NCBI GenBank assembly: GCA_028278225.1
Contig: JANQEU010000049.1
Coordinates: forward strand, 1-64,000
Direction of reading: 5' to 3'
Source: Cyclobacteriaceae bacterium
Lineage (GTDB): Bacteria > Bacteroidota > Bacteroidia > Cytophagales > Cyclobacteriaceae
Length of the DNA stretch: 64,000 nt
Below are positions 52,791 to 61,517 of this stretch, in pieces. The position numbers and the translations under genes are program-made. The notes beneath the pieces were generated by a model, which did not search any database, was not told where the DNA came from, and was given only the letters and a program-made list of their open reading frames with translations. Each line of letters begins with the position of its first letter. Position 1 is the first letter of the stretch.

Positions 52791-52812
52791 TGTTGTACCT
52801 ATGTTGTACCTA
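52791..52812. repeat. Two 11-bp direct repeats upstream of the integrase
   Basis: TGTTGTACCTA occurs at 52791-52801 and 52802-52812, back to back. TGTACCC also closes the tRNA fragment at 52631. These may be arm-type integrase sites or part of the core-site neighbourhood. TATATTTG (52820-52827) after them fits a -7 promoter box. Confidence 0.5.
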
Positions 52813-52850
52813 GATTTATTATATTTGTTTAATAATCAACAACTTACGGC

Positions 52851-54062
52851 ATGGGATCAGTTACAGTAGTACTCAGAAAAAAGCAAAATCAACAAGGTCA
52901 ATTTCCCATTGCAATACGGATTACCAAGGATCGAAAATCCTCTTTCTTGCATACCGGGCAATATATAGATCATAAATTTTGGGATGAGGAGAACCGTAAA
53001 GTTAGGAAAGGACATCCTAACTCTGGTCGCCTCAACAATTTGATACTGGCAAAGTTGGCTGAAGCTAATGACAAGCTATTGGAATTGGAAACGACTGAAA
53101 AGAGAGTTTCAACCAACACGGTGAAAAAACATATACGGATGGAATATCGGAACGAATCCTTCTTTGCGCTGGCGGATAAATACATTGAAAATCTTCAGAA
53201 GTCCGGCAAGCATAATCGTATTTCAGCAGAGAAACCCAGGGTCAAACATTTTAGAGAATTCCTCAGAGGTCAGGATATTGATTTCAGGGATATCACTGAA
53301 ATGACGATCAGGAGATTTGGATCTTATTTAAGAGAAAAGCGAAAGGTAAGTGAAAGAACGGTTGTTAATCATTTTATCGTGATTCGCACCATCTTCAATC
53401 TGGCTATCAGGGAAGGTTTGGTTGACAGTAAGTATTATCCTTTCGGTAGAGGTAAGGTCGTGATAAGATTCCCGGACAGTTTGAAGATCGGGTTAGAAAT
53501 CGAGGAAGTGCAGAAACTTGAAAACCTCGAATTAGAAAGCCCCGCCCAAAGACATGCGCTGAATGTGTGGCTATTCACATTCTACTTTGCCGGAATGAGG
53601 GTGTCGGATGCCTTAAGGCTAAAATGGTCCGATTTCCAAAACGGCAGATTATTCTATACAATGGGAAAGAACGCCAAAGGCGGTTCGCTTAAAGTACCTC
53701 AAAAGGCGGAGAAGATCCTTGAGCACTACAAAGCGAAAGCCGAATCCCCTGAAGACACCATATTCCCTGAATTGAAGACTAAAGACTTTAGTGATAATAT
53801 TTCAATTCAGAAAACAATCAACGTTGCTGTTAAGAAGTTCAATAAACATCTGTCCAAGATTGCAGAGAAAGCGGAAATTGACAAACACCTCACAATGCAC
53901 ATATCACGGCACACATTTGGAAACATTTCGGGCGAAAACATCCCGCTGCAAATGTTACAGAAACTATACAGGCATACCTCAATTACGACAACAATAAATT
54001 ATCAATCCAATTTCGCTTTTAAGGATAGTGACGAGGCCCTGGATGCAGTAGTCGATTTCTAA
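52851..54062 (+). CDS. Tyrosine recombinase/integrase
   Basis: A 403-residue phage-type integrase. N-terminal arm-binding domain (about 1-90, 'FPIAIRITKDRKSSFLHTGQ'), SAM-like core-binding domain (about 105-205), catalytic domain with Arg in 'YFAGMRVSDALRLKW', Lys in 'GKNAKGGSLKV', H-x-x-R in 'MHISRHTFGN', His in 'LYRHTSI' and the nucleophile Tyr in 'TTTINYQSN'. All five catalytic positions are present, so it is likely active. It is of the Bacteroidota Tn/ICE type and lies beside a broken tRNA-Leu, which it presumably uses as attachment site. Confidence 0.93.
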   Translation: MGSVTVVLRKKQNQQGQFPIAIRITKDRKSSFLHTGQYIDHKFWDEENRKVRKGHPNSGRLNNLILAKLAEANDKLLELETTEKRVSTNTVKKHIRMEYRNESFFALADKYIENLQKSGKHNRISAEKPRVKHFREFLRGQDIDFRDITEMTIRRFGSYLREKRKVSERTVVNHFIVIRTIFNLAIREGLVDSKYYPFGRGKVVIRFPDSLKIGLEIEEVQKLENLELESPAQRHALNVWLFTFYFAGMRVSDALRLKWSDFQNGRLFYTMGKNAKGGSLKVPQKAEKILEHYKAKAESPEDTIFPELKTKDFSDNISIQKTINVAVKKFNKHLSKIAEKAEIDKHLTMHISRHTFGNISGENIPLQMLQKLYRHTSITTTINYQSNFAFKDSDEALDAVVDF

Positions 54063-54651
54063 GGACTGCGATACGGTAGTCCAGGGGAGGGGTTTGCATC
54101 GGATTAAGGACTGTCTATCCCATCAGAGTTCCGCCAATCGGTGCCTACCCCCCACATTCCGATTCTTGAGCCTTTCCCGCCGGAGGCAAAAACCGGCGTC
54201 ATTTTTTCGGAGTTTCCTCCTTCTGTCGCCTTTCAATATTATTGAACAAACCGGGCCAGGTTATGTCAAGGAAAAATAGGTGCGTAGCAACAGGTCGAAA
54301 ATACCACCTGCAGGGTGGAGATTTTCGAATCTTTCCTTGACATGTTCTGGAGGCCGGTTTGTAAATTTATCGACAGAAGGACGGAGAAAAAATGTCCTTT
54401 GGGTGGCAAATATGAGATTCGAAAAAGCGACTTTGGGAGGAGCTTTTTCTCCGCTTCGAAAGGCTTAGGGATTGCAGCGGTTACCCGTCCTGGCCGGGGA
54501 ACGGAAAAGGCGAATGGGCCAGGGCGCGTAAAAGCGGAAAGCCCGACCCTTCTTCCGATGCAATCGGGCGAAGGGGAAGCCCCAAATAACCCAAGACCAT
54601 CCTCAATTTCATAGGGCATTTGAATTAATCAAAGAGCTTAATGTCAACGCG
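54063..54651. other. Non-coding region after the integrase with a GC-rich patch (589 bp)
   Basis: No confident gene: open frames of 60-120 codons occur on both strands but look like chance. The patch at about 54475-54600 is clearly richer in G and C than its surroundings. A long palindrome at 54263-54343 is listed separately. It could be the relic of a mobilisation or excision region. Confidence 0.4.
54263..54343. repeat. 81-bp nested palindrome
   Basis: Outer arms ATGTCAAGGAAA / TTTCCTTGACAT (54263-54274, 54332-54343) enclose inner arms CGAAAAT-ac-CACC / GGTG-gag-ATTTTCG (54296-54327). Both fold into one hairpin with an internal bulge. It may be a recombination site, a transcription terminator or an oriT-like structure. 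Confidence 0.6.
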
Positions 54652-54980
54652 TCAAGTATTATCTTCCACCTCGGCAACGGGTCCGTTTCTCACCGGTTCT
54701 ATTCCATTGTCCCTGGCCTGGGCTGAATTATACATTTCGCTTGTGCCAATGATCTTGTAGTTCGCGGCGACGAGGTTGAAATAATATTGAGCGTTTTCTG
54801 ATATTTCCTTACGGTATCTGGAATCCAGAGGGCCGTTTTCCCTGACCACCTCATTGCCATTCAAAGCTCCTTCTTTTGAGGCATAGGTTTCACTGGTAAG
54901 AATCACTTCACCGTTTTGAGCAGTAAGTATGAAGTAGAATTGATCGTCACAAGAATATTGTATTTAGGATGATTAGCCAT
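54652..54980 (-). pseudogene. DUF1508 (UPF0339, YegP-like) gene with a frameshift
   Basis: The ORF 54652-54906 contains one full and one partial YegP repeat: 'GNEVVRENGP' and 'YYFNLVAANYKIIGTSEMY' with 'SAQARDNGIEPVR'. Upstream in the same frame, 'DDQFYFILTAQNGEVILTSE' continues the first repeat without a start codon. The ATG at 54978-54980 gives 'MANHPKYNI', a typical start of this family, but in another frame. A single-base indel around 54940-54955 would join them. So this is a recently frameshifted gene or a sequence error. Confidence 0.65.
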
Positions 54981-55613
54981 TTTCTGTAAGCAATTGGTTA
55001 TTTTTAAATATAATGTTCGACCTGGTTATTTCATATACCGTAATTGTGGTAGCCCGATCGACCGTAAATGCGTAACCTTTGCTTTTCGAGGCCACAAGGG
55101 AGATGCAGACATCATTGAAATCCCTGTCAGTAGTATACTCAATTACAAATGTTATGACCGTAAGCAACAACCATCCCATCGTCAGATGTGATGTTATATA
55201 TATTTTATATTGCTGGTAATGGAAATGACTCGGGATGAGGGTTAGGGAGGCCTTATGCCATGACAGAGGGAGCCATCCATGACGAAGAGGGTAGCCAAGG
55301 TACAGGGATGTATATTCAATCAAAGCTATAGGTCGAGGATGATAAGGGAAATAGTGAGCTCTAGGACGGTGAAATGCTGGCGTGACCTGTGCCGGCAACC
55401 GATGACGAACACCGCTTTACCTGCGTGGGAGACAAATTTAATTACGATAGACAGCTTTTTAGTAGACTTTCTTGGTAGATAAATTCAATTATGAACTATG
55501 TCTATGACGATTGAATGCTGATATGAAAAGCAAGTGATAAAAAGTAGGAACCGAATCCGTAAGAATCGTTATGGAGTGCCAATTCCATAAAGGTGATTAA
55601 TCTATCGGAGAAA
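54981..55613. other. Region without confident gene (633 bp)
   Basis: Open frames on both strands (e.g. 55279-55482 plus, 54973-55398 minus) lack clear protein character. The plus strand is strikingly rich in purines at about 55220-55440. It may be relic DNA of the element or a structured RNA; I cannot support a specific call. Confidence 0.4.
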
Positions 55614-56714
55614 TCATGGTAAAGGACAATTGTACTTTATTGTTGCTTTGCGTAATAGATCATATTCAACCAAGCTCTTAAATGGATTGCTCTTTACATA
55701 TCTAGACACGTAATAGCTAACTAATTTTTGTCTGGATTCAAAATCAGTCATTATAATGGTTGAATCAAATAACATTCTGGAAAGATTAATTTGTGCACAT
55801 TTACCACACAATCCGCACGAATTTGGGAGTAACTCCGGATCATCAAATTCCGTATTGTAAAGCCTTCTGAAGCTGGAAAAATCAGGTTCAGAAATCACGC
55901 AAGACGAAGTTATGCTTAAGATTTGCGGATTAAGTTTTATAAGGCTTTTTATGACTTCCTCCTCGCTCATGTGCTCTATAACTTTGACATATGATTGGAA
56001 ATTTTTTATATCTAGCATACTATTTATTCCAGATATACCTAATTCCGATTCGCAATACCAGTCATCCTCGATATAACTGCCGCTAATAATCTCGGAAGTG
56101 CCAAACCTTAACCCTATTGCAGCGATTACAACATATATTAACCCATCCCTCACTTGGTATCCTGTGTCCCCCTGAATAGTACTGTTATTTTCAATTTGCA
56201 CAAAAATGGGATCATTTTGAATTAGCTTTGATAACTGCTGCACTGCTTTTAGTTCTCTTTCTTGACTTTGATTATTTAATCCTATCAAATGAACTGGTAA
56301 AACATTTTCGTTAATGGCCAGATATGACGAATCCTTACCTCCAGAAAAAGCCAAAAGTCTTACCTTCTTGTCCGAAGTAGATTTAGACAAAGGTTTAAAA
56401 TTTTCTAACTCACATTGTATTTTCGGAAACGGAATCTTTCGGAAATCATATAGTGACCGAAACCAATCCATGCTAACTGAATCGATCGGAAAATCAATTT
56501 TGATTGTAGAGTCTTTATATGAACTGGGATCGTCACCAATTAAATAAAAAGATAGAAAAGTATCAATAATTCTCTTTGCAGTTTCGGGAAGGGATTCAAA
56601 TGAATTGTCATAGTCACTCCCGATAATAGTCTCTTTCAAGCATATGGATGAAATCCTTGATCCCCTATTTATCAAATTGGCCTCAAAAGATTTGTCCTGA
56701 GAAATTCTAATCAT
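55614..56714 (-). CDS. PP-loop (N-type ATP pyrophosphatase) protein
   Basis: A 366-residue adenylating enzyme. The PP-loop 'LLAFSGGKDSSYLAI' lies at about residues 120-134. Two Cys pairs 'CGLCGKC' near residue 305 recall the zinc site of QueC/TilS-like enzymes. The N-terminal 115 residues resemble nothing I know. The family activates a carboxylate or amide carbonyl with ATP for amide, thioamide or ring formation. It overlaps the ligase gene by 8 bases and belongs to a cluster with an AMP-ligase, ATP-grasp-like protein and deacetylase. AT-rich like the whole cluster. Confidence 0.75.
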   Translation of the reverse strand: MIRISQDKSFEANLINRGSRISSICLKETIIGSDYDNSFESLPETAKRIIDTFLSFYLIGDDPSSYKDSTIKIDFPIDSVSMDWFRSLYDFRKIPFPKIQCELENFKPLSKSTSDKKVRLLAFSGGKDSSYLAINENVLPVHLIGLNNQSQERELKAVQQLSKLIQNDPIFVQIENNSTIQGDTGYQVRDGLIYVVIAAIGLRFGTSEIISGSYIEDDWYCESELGISGINSMLDIKNFQSYVKVIEHMSEEEVIKSLIKLNPQILSITSSCVISEPDFSSFRRLYNTEFDDPELLPNSCGLCGKCAQINLSRMLFDSTIIMTDFESRQKLVSYYVSRYVKSNPFKSLVEYDLLRKATIKYNCPLP

Positions 56715-57975
56715 TCGGATTATATACGTGAGATCGGTAAACTCTTCTCTTTTCGGTTGGCTTATTAATTTGGTTTTTATATTTCACCCGTATTTGTACT
56801 GATTCGCTGAAAACTTTAGCTAAAGAGTTGACCAAATCACTCGATACCTTAGAATTATAATTTGAACCTTCAACAATGTAAACAGTGAATTTATCAAAGT
56901 CCTCTTGCACCACCTGCCATTCCTTGATTGCCGTTACTTCTGTCACAGATATTTTAGATATCATCTGACCAGATGGAATTACCCTGCCGCTAGGGAGTAT
57001 GAAACTGTCCTCTTTTCTTCCTTCCAGAGATGTTAGTAATCGAAAATTGTTCCAAGAACAGCCGCAGGTTCCATAATCACCTATCGAACCAAGATCACCT
57101 AACTTGTATCGGATGAGTGCCATTGAATCGTTCCTCAGATCTGTTACCACGATTTCTCCCAATTCACCTGGATCCACAGGTTTGCCATCAACCCCAATTA
57201 TTTCTACATAGACGTTATCTTCTAAGATATGATATTTTTTGTTTTCACATTGGATGGCTATTGGACCCGTCTCCGTAGAACCGTATTCGTCATAAACAGG
57301 GCAGTTAAAGAATTTTTCTATTAATTCTCTTTCAGAGGAAGATGATTGTTCCGAGTGTGTTGCAATGAATTTTAATCGAAGGTCTTTCAATTTATTTTTC
57401 CCGTAATCCAATGAAATGAGATTGAGTAAATAGCTAGGATAGCATGAAATTATGTCTGGCTTGCTGTCTAACAGAACCTCAATGAGTTTCGATGGATTAA
57501 TTCCTGGATCCAAATTGCCAATTCCCGATCCATGAAGCACAAAATATACATCCAATGGTGTCCAACCATGGTGAATTAATTCATGTACAGATAATGCACT
57601 ATAAAAATCAAAAAGCTTGACAGTTTTCCTGATTTGGATAGGAACACCTGCAGAGCCGGAGCTTTCACGCTCAACTATATCATTTTTTGAAGAAATTTTA
57701 AATGACAGTTTTTCAATATTCTTCCTCAAATCTTGTTTAGTCAAGAATTGAGAATCAATTAGACTACCAATCAAGTTTGATTTGACAATATCCTTATAAT
57801 ATGGAACCGTTTTACTAACGATCTCTAATCGTTCGTTCAAGAGTTGTTGCAAATAACTTCTACAGTCTTCGACACGCATTTCGAGCAACTGTGAGTGGTT
57901 AATTAAGTATTCAAAAATCCTTGCCGGATTGCTCTTATAGTTAATTCTATCTTGACTTATATGAAGGTTTTCCAT
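56707..57975 (-). CDS. PaaK-like AMP-forming ligase (phenylacetate-CoA ligase/F390 synthetase family)
   Basis: A 422-residue adenylate-forming enzyme. Landmarks: 'ESSGSAGVPIQIRK' (phosphate loop), 'YDEYGSTETGP' (adenine loop), 'MALIRYKLGDLG' and 'LEGRKEDSFIL' (hinge to C-terminal domain). It is of the PaaK/CapK type, found in capsule and secondary-metabolite clusters. The substrate is unknown: an aryl or acyl acid. It is the first gene of the minus-strand pair with the PP-loop enzyme; 79 bases separate its start from the divergent next gene. Confidence 0.85.
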   Translation of the reverse strand: MENLHISQDRINYKSNPARIFEYLINHSQLLEMRVEDCRSYLQQLLNERLEIVSKTVPYYKDIVKSNLIGSLIDSQFLTKQDLRKNIEKLSFKISSKNDIVERESSGSAGVPIQIRKTVKLFDFYSALSVHELIHHGWTPLDVYFVLHGSGIGNLDPGINPSKLIEVLLDSKPDIISCYPSYLLNLISLDYGKNKLKDLRLKFIATHSEQSSSSERELIEKFFNCPVYDEYGSTETGPIAIQCENKKYHILEDNVYVEIIGVDGKPVDPGELGEIVVTDLRNDSMALIRYKLGDLGSIGDYGTCGCSWNNFRLLTSLEGRKEDSFILPSGRVIPSGQMISKISVTEVTAIKEWQVVQEDFDKFTVYIVEGSNYNSKVSSDLVNSLAKVFSESVQIRVKYKNQINKPTEKRRVYRSHVYNPND

Positions 57976-58054
57976 ATGATTCTGAAATTATTCTTAAATA
58001 GCGGAAATTAAACGTAAAAATTGATTAATACATTTCTCTCACATTGTTGTTCGC

Positions 58055-59284
58055 ATGGAAATTGAATCTAATAATCTTTATGAAGAGAGAAGAGTGGTGG
58101 AAAAATTTATAGAGAATCAAAAGCTTGGACATCTAAGTGATTATCGATATTGGTTAAACTTAGAACCGATTCGAATCAACGATGACACATTCAAGCGTAT
58201 AGACTTAACCATTAAATCACTAGTAGAAGAAATAAAGAATTTCGTGATGTCTAAACCCATTGAGAATCTGTTCAACCAATTAGACCTCAGTAATATTGAA
58301 AGAAAGTACATTATAAGTGACCTATCAATTTCTAATAATCTCAAATTTTTTCGACCAGATATATGTTTTGAAAGTGGAAAGTATAGAATACTTGAACTAA
58401 ATACTGAGAATCCTGGGGGATATGGAGATTTAGCCTATTTAGAGGAGATAGTCTCTATTTTTTCACATCAAAAAATTGATACTTCTGCCAACCTCCCGAT
58501 ACAGCTTTCAAAACTGATAACCAAAAGTCTTTTAAATCGGGGGACCTTACATGTAGTCTATAAGAACCAAGATAGGGATAAGGATAGGATCGTCGAAACG
58601 AGACTATTTCTTAACAAATACCTCAAGGCGGATTACCCTGAAGTCCAATTCTGCCCCCTTGATTCGCTAGAAATAGAGAATAGTGCTTTAAAATATAATG
58701 GAACTAAAGTTAATGGGATTTTGAGATTATTTGATTTAGCGGATCTATTAAATTCAAAACTGGACAAGGATAAGTTTCTGGACCTTTATAATAATGGTAG
58801 TTTTTCTATTTTCAATCCCTTATCCGATGCATTGTTTGGGAACAAGGTGCTTTTGTCAATGGTTTTTGAGGCCAAAGATTTAATCAATTCAAGTTCCCAT
58901 CTGGAATTCGGTAATATAAAGCAGGTTGATAGTATCAATAATAAAATACTAATCGATAATAAAGATAAATACGTATTGAAAAAAGGATTTTCCAGTAGAG
59001 GAGAGCAAGTGATATTTGGTATTAAACAGTCAATGGATGAGTGGAATGAAATCTTGAAAAAGTCATTAAGAGGATGGGTTGTCCAAGAAGTATTCAACAT
59101 TGATAAGGGAAGGTTTAAAAGCTTTGACGAATTATGGAAAATAAGTGTTACCCAGAAGTTCTTTGATTTTTTGCCATTTTATGTAGAAGGGAGTACATAT
59201 GGTGCTTTTAGTAGATTTTCAAATGATATTAAGACTAGTCTCTTCCGTTCCGGTGGAGGAGTTGGGGTAGTGAAAATCAGTTGA
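58055..59284 (+). CDS. ATP-grasp-like ligase, possibly circularly permuted
   Basis: A 409-residue protein with 'FRPDICFESGKYRILELNTE' near residue 105 and 'NPGGYGDLAYL', the acidic N-x-x-PGG metal loop of circularly permuted ATP-grasp enzymes (glutathionylspermidine-synthase-like). Near the C-terminus 'KYVLKKGFSSRGEQVIFG' supplies a phosphate-binding lysine and Gly-rich loop, and 'RGWVVQEVFN' follows. Such enzymes join a carboxylate to an amine. The gene reads opposite to its neighbours. The identity of the substrates is unknown. Moderate certainty on the fold. Confidence 0.65.
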   Translation: MEIESNNLYEERRVVEKFIENQKLGHLSDYRYWLNLEPIRINDDTFKRIDLTIKSLVEEIKNFVMSKPIENLFNQLDLSNIERKYIISDLSISNNLKFFRPDICFESGKYRILELNTENPGGYGDLAYLEEIVSIFSHQKIDTSANLPIQLSKLITKSLLNRGTLHVVYKNQDRDKDRIVETRLFLNKYLKADYPEVQFCPLDSLEIENSALKYNGTKVNGILRLFDLADLLNSKLDKDKFLDLYNNGSFSIFNPLSDALFGNKVLLSMVFEAKDLINSSSHLEFGNIKQVDSINNKILIDNKDKYVLKKGFSSRGEQVIFGIKQSMDEWNEILKKSLRGWVVQEVFNIDKGRFKSFDELWKISVTQKFFDFLPFYVEGSTYGAFSRFSNDIKTSLFRSGGGVGVVKIS

Positions 59285-59295
59285 AATATTTCTTA

Positions 59296-59928
59296 TTATT
59301 TCCAAAAGACTTCTGAATTAAGTTTGGATAATGAAACACCTTCAATATTTAAATCAAGTATGAAGACCTGATTGGGATATGCTTCCTTGAAAATCTCAAT
59401 TTTCGTTTCAAGCACGCTACTAATATCAAAGAGACTTTTTGTTTTCGTCTTTGTAGATTCTTCAATAACGTATTTCTGATCTTCGTAAAAATAATATGGA
59501 AATTCTCGGTAATAATAGCAGGTATTGAATGGATTGATTTTGTTCATAAGAATATGCTGAGGATGCTTAAGCCCAAGTGGCCAAAAGATTATATCGAACC
59601 TGTTTTGTAAATGTCCAATTCTCAAGGAGATGTCATTAAAAGAGGTTGCATCATTAATTTTCAAAAACAAATCTTCATCGCTCAAATTAGAGTTTTTTTG
59701 CCTTAGACTAGACATGTAATTATCTTCAAATCCTAAACTTTTATAACCTAAAAACGCTCCTTGGACATTTGAGAAGTGCTTACTTAAGACATTTACCCCT
59801 GAAGTGTTGTTTGAAATGTAGTCGGAAAGAGTAAGGATGAAGAATTGTTGTTCTGGATGAAGCATAATATAACCTCCTAGATTTATCCAAGCATCATCAA
59901 AATGGGGTTCGACAATAAGAACGTTCAA
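59296..59928 (-). CDS. PIG-L family deacetylase
   Basis: A 210-residue LmbE/PIG-L-type zinc deacetylase. The first metal motif 'VEPHFDDAWINLGGYI' matches PHPDDxxxGxGG with Phe for the second Pro and Ala for Glu. The second, 'LGLKHPQHILM', matches the HPDH motif with Gln for Asp. These are substitutions at or near metal positions, so activity is not certain. It overlaps the GT2 gene by four bases; pairing of a glycosyltransferase and a PIG-L deacetylase recalls mycothiol/bacillithiol and GlcNAc-deacetylating pathways. Confidence 0.8.
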   Translation of the reverse strand: MNVLIVEPHFDDAWINLGGYIMLHPEQQFFILTLSDYISNNTSGVNVLSKHFSNVQGAFLGYKSLGFEDNYMSSLRQKNSNLSDEDLFLKINDATSFNDISLRIGHLQNRFDIIFWPLGLKHPQHILMNKINPFNTCYYYREFPYYFYEDQKYVIEESTKTKTKSLFDISSVLETKIEIFKEAYPNQVFILDLNIEGVSLSKLNSEVFWK

Positions 59929-60719
59929 TTTCTAACAAACTTTTTAAGTAAAATAGTGTTATATCTGAATCCCACAGTTATATTAAACAATAACAACACA
60001 ATTAACGTTGGGATTGAAATTAATGCAAGAAACCGACTTCTCAGGGTACCGATTTGCCACAACCCTGAAACAAATTGTATTCTGCAATCTACCAAAAGTT
60101 GGAGATAAGCTGGTCTTAATCTTGTTACTTCGTAATTCACGGAATTATCTATTTCTTTAACAGTACAACCCTCGTGCAATAAGCCAATGATTGCAAAATT
60201 ACTAGCGTTCTTTTTGATTTTTAGGTTTAGAAATATCTGCATAGCTTTTCGAGAAAATAGTCTGTATTCTGACACAATATCGTTCAAGTAAATTCCGGTG
60301 GCCATGTAGTATAGGAAAGAATATAGTTGTATGTCCTTTTTGATCATCCAAGGTGTTTTCTGATCATATCCAGCTAGTACAATGTCAACTTGACTTGCTT
60401 GATATGAACCAAGAATTTTTTCAAACTTATCTAGATTCATTTGGCCATCTGCATCCACTTTTAAAACCGCATCAAAATTTTCCCCTAGAGCATATTTAAA
60501 ACCGGTCTTCAAAGCTTCAGTTAGGCCTAAGTTCCCATTGTGATGTAGAATATGTGTTCCCCCCTCAATTCTGACAGTTTCAAGAGTATGGTCCGTGGCA
60601 CCATCAACAATCACTATCACATCTCGACATTTGCTTTTTGCAATCCTGATAACGTCCAGAATGCTGTTCGCTTCATTATAAGCAGGTATAAGGATGGCAA
60701 ATTTCATTTTGAAATACAA
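59925..60719 (-). CDS. Family 2 glycosyltransferase (polyprenol-phosphate type)
   Basis: A 264-residue GT2. 'KFAILIPAYNEANSILDV' opens the fold, 'VIVDGATDHTLE' follows, 'VLKVDADGQMNLDKFE' supplies the DxD, and 'LNDIVSEYRLFSRKA' fits the acceptor region. A C-terminal hydrophobic segment ('LALISIPTLIVLLLF') anchors it. The DPM1/dolichol-phosphate-mannose synthase subgroup is the closest type. Start either MYFKM (60719) or the in-frame ATG 60707. It couples to the deacetylase downstream. Confidence 0.88.
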   Translation of the reverse strand: MYFKMKFAILIPAYNEANSILDVIRIAKSKCRDVIVIVDGATDHTLETVRIEGGTHILHHNGNLGLTEALKTGFKYALGENFDAVLKVDADGQMNLDKFEKILGSYQASQVDIVLAGYDQKTPWMIKKDIQLYSFLYYMATGIYLNDIVSEYRLFSRKAMQIFLNLKIKKNASNFAIIGLLHEGCTVKEIDNSVNYEVTRLRPAYLQLLVDCRIQFVSGLWQIGTLRSRFLALISIPTLIVLLLFNITVGFRYNTILLKKFVRN

Positions 60720-60791
60720 GATGCTCTCAATTATAGAAAAGTGTTGTTGAAAAAAAAACCAGCAATTGTCTTATTTATGCATATAATGGCA

Positions 60792-61490
60792 TTAGATCTT
60801 TTGAGCCACAATAAACAAGTAAAGTCCCAACGGTAATGAGGTTATTCTCGAAATAAATTTCTGTAATTTCATTAGCGGTTCGAGGATGTAATTAGGTAAT
60901 GAAGAACCACCTATAGGTAAAAAGAAAAAAGAATAGGATTCCAGGATAAGTAAATTACTCTTCGTGCACTCTCTCAATAGTTTTCTATAATATATGGGTT
61001 TATCATACACTTGAGAAGTGTATTTTCCCTTCCAAAATGTCTGCCATATCATGTCAGGGTTCATCTTATTAGGTGTGGATATAAATAATTTGCCACCTTT
61101 TTTCAAAACCCTACTTAATTCCCTAATAGCTTTTTGATAGTCAGGAATATGTTCTAGTACCTCCGAGCAAACAACACAATCAAAATAATTATCGGTAAAT
61201 GGTATGTTACGAAGAGACCCAACAAAGAATTTCCCTCTTCCAATTTTCATTTTGGCCTGACTAATAGCAGATTCACTAATGTCGTAGCCATAGTATTCAT
61301 TGGTATATGGAGCAAGAGTAGAACCTAAATACCCCTTGCCACAACCTGCATCAAGTAACTTGGCCGGATTCTCCTTAGAAATTCTGTTAATGAAATACTG
61401 ATGGCATTCATAGACTTCTGGAATTTCTGGAATACCAGGTAAGCCTTCAGGATTGTTTTCATAGTATTCTTTTATAAGCTCTTCATTCAT
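60792..61490 (-). CDS. Class I SAM-dependent methyltransferase
   Basis: A 232-residue methyltransferase with motif I 'LLDAGCGKGYLGSTLAP', 'VGSLRNIPFTDNYFDCVVCS' and 'EVLEHIPDYQKAIRELSRVL'. The C-terminus has hydrophobic segments ('YSFFFLPIGGSSLPN') that may touch the membrane. It lies 72 bases upstream of the GT2 gene in the same direction. The substrate is unknown; it probably tailors the cluster product or a lipid/sugar. Confidence 0.85.
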   Translation of the reverse strand: MNEELIKEYYENNPEGLPGIPEIPEVYECHQYFINRISKENPAKLLDAGCGKGYLGSTLAPYTNEYYGYDISESAISQAKMKIGRGKFFVGSLRNIPFTDNYFDCVVCSEVLEHIPDYQKAIRELSRVLKKGGKLFISTPNKMNPDMIWQTFWKGKYTSQVYDKPIYYRKLLRECTKSNLLILESYSFFFLPIGGSSLPNYILEPLMKLQKFISRITSLPLGLYLFIVAQKI

Positions 61491-61517
61491 GAAACTATAT
61501 TAAGAGAGAAATTCGTA

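Noticed and set aside
54315-54614. A 99-codon plus-strand frame after the integrase
   Set aside because: It begins inside the palindrome and runs through the GC-rich patch, with an equally open frame on the other strand.
54973-55398. A 141-codon minus-strand frame in the island
   Set aside because: Composition is unlike a protein, it starts inside purine-skewed DNA and no motif is visible; the plus strand has frames of similar quality.
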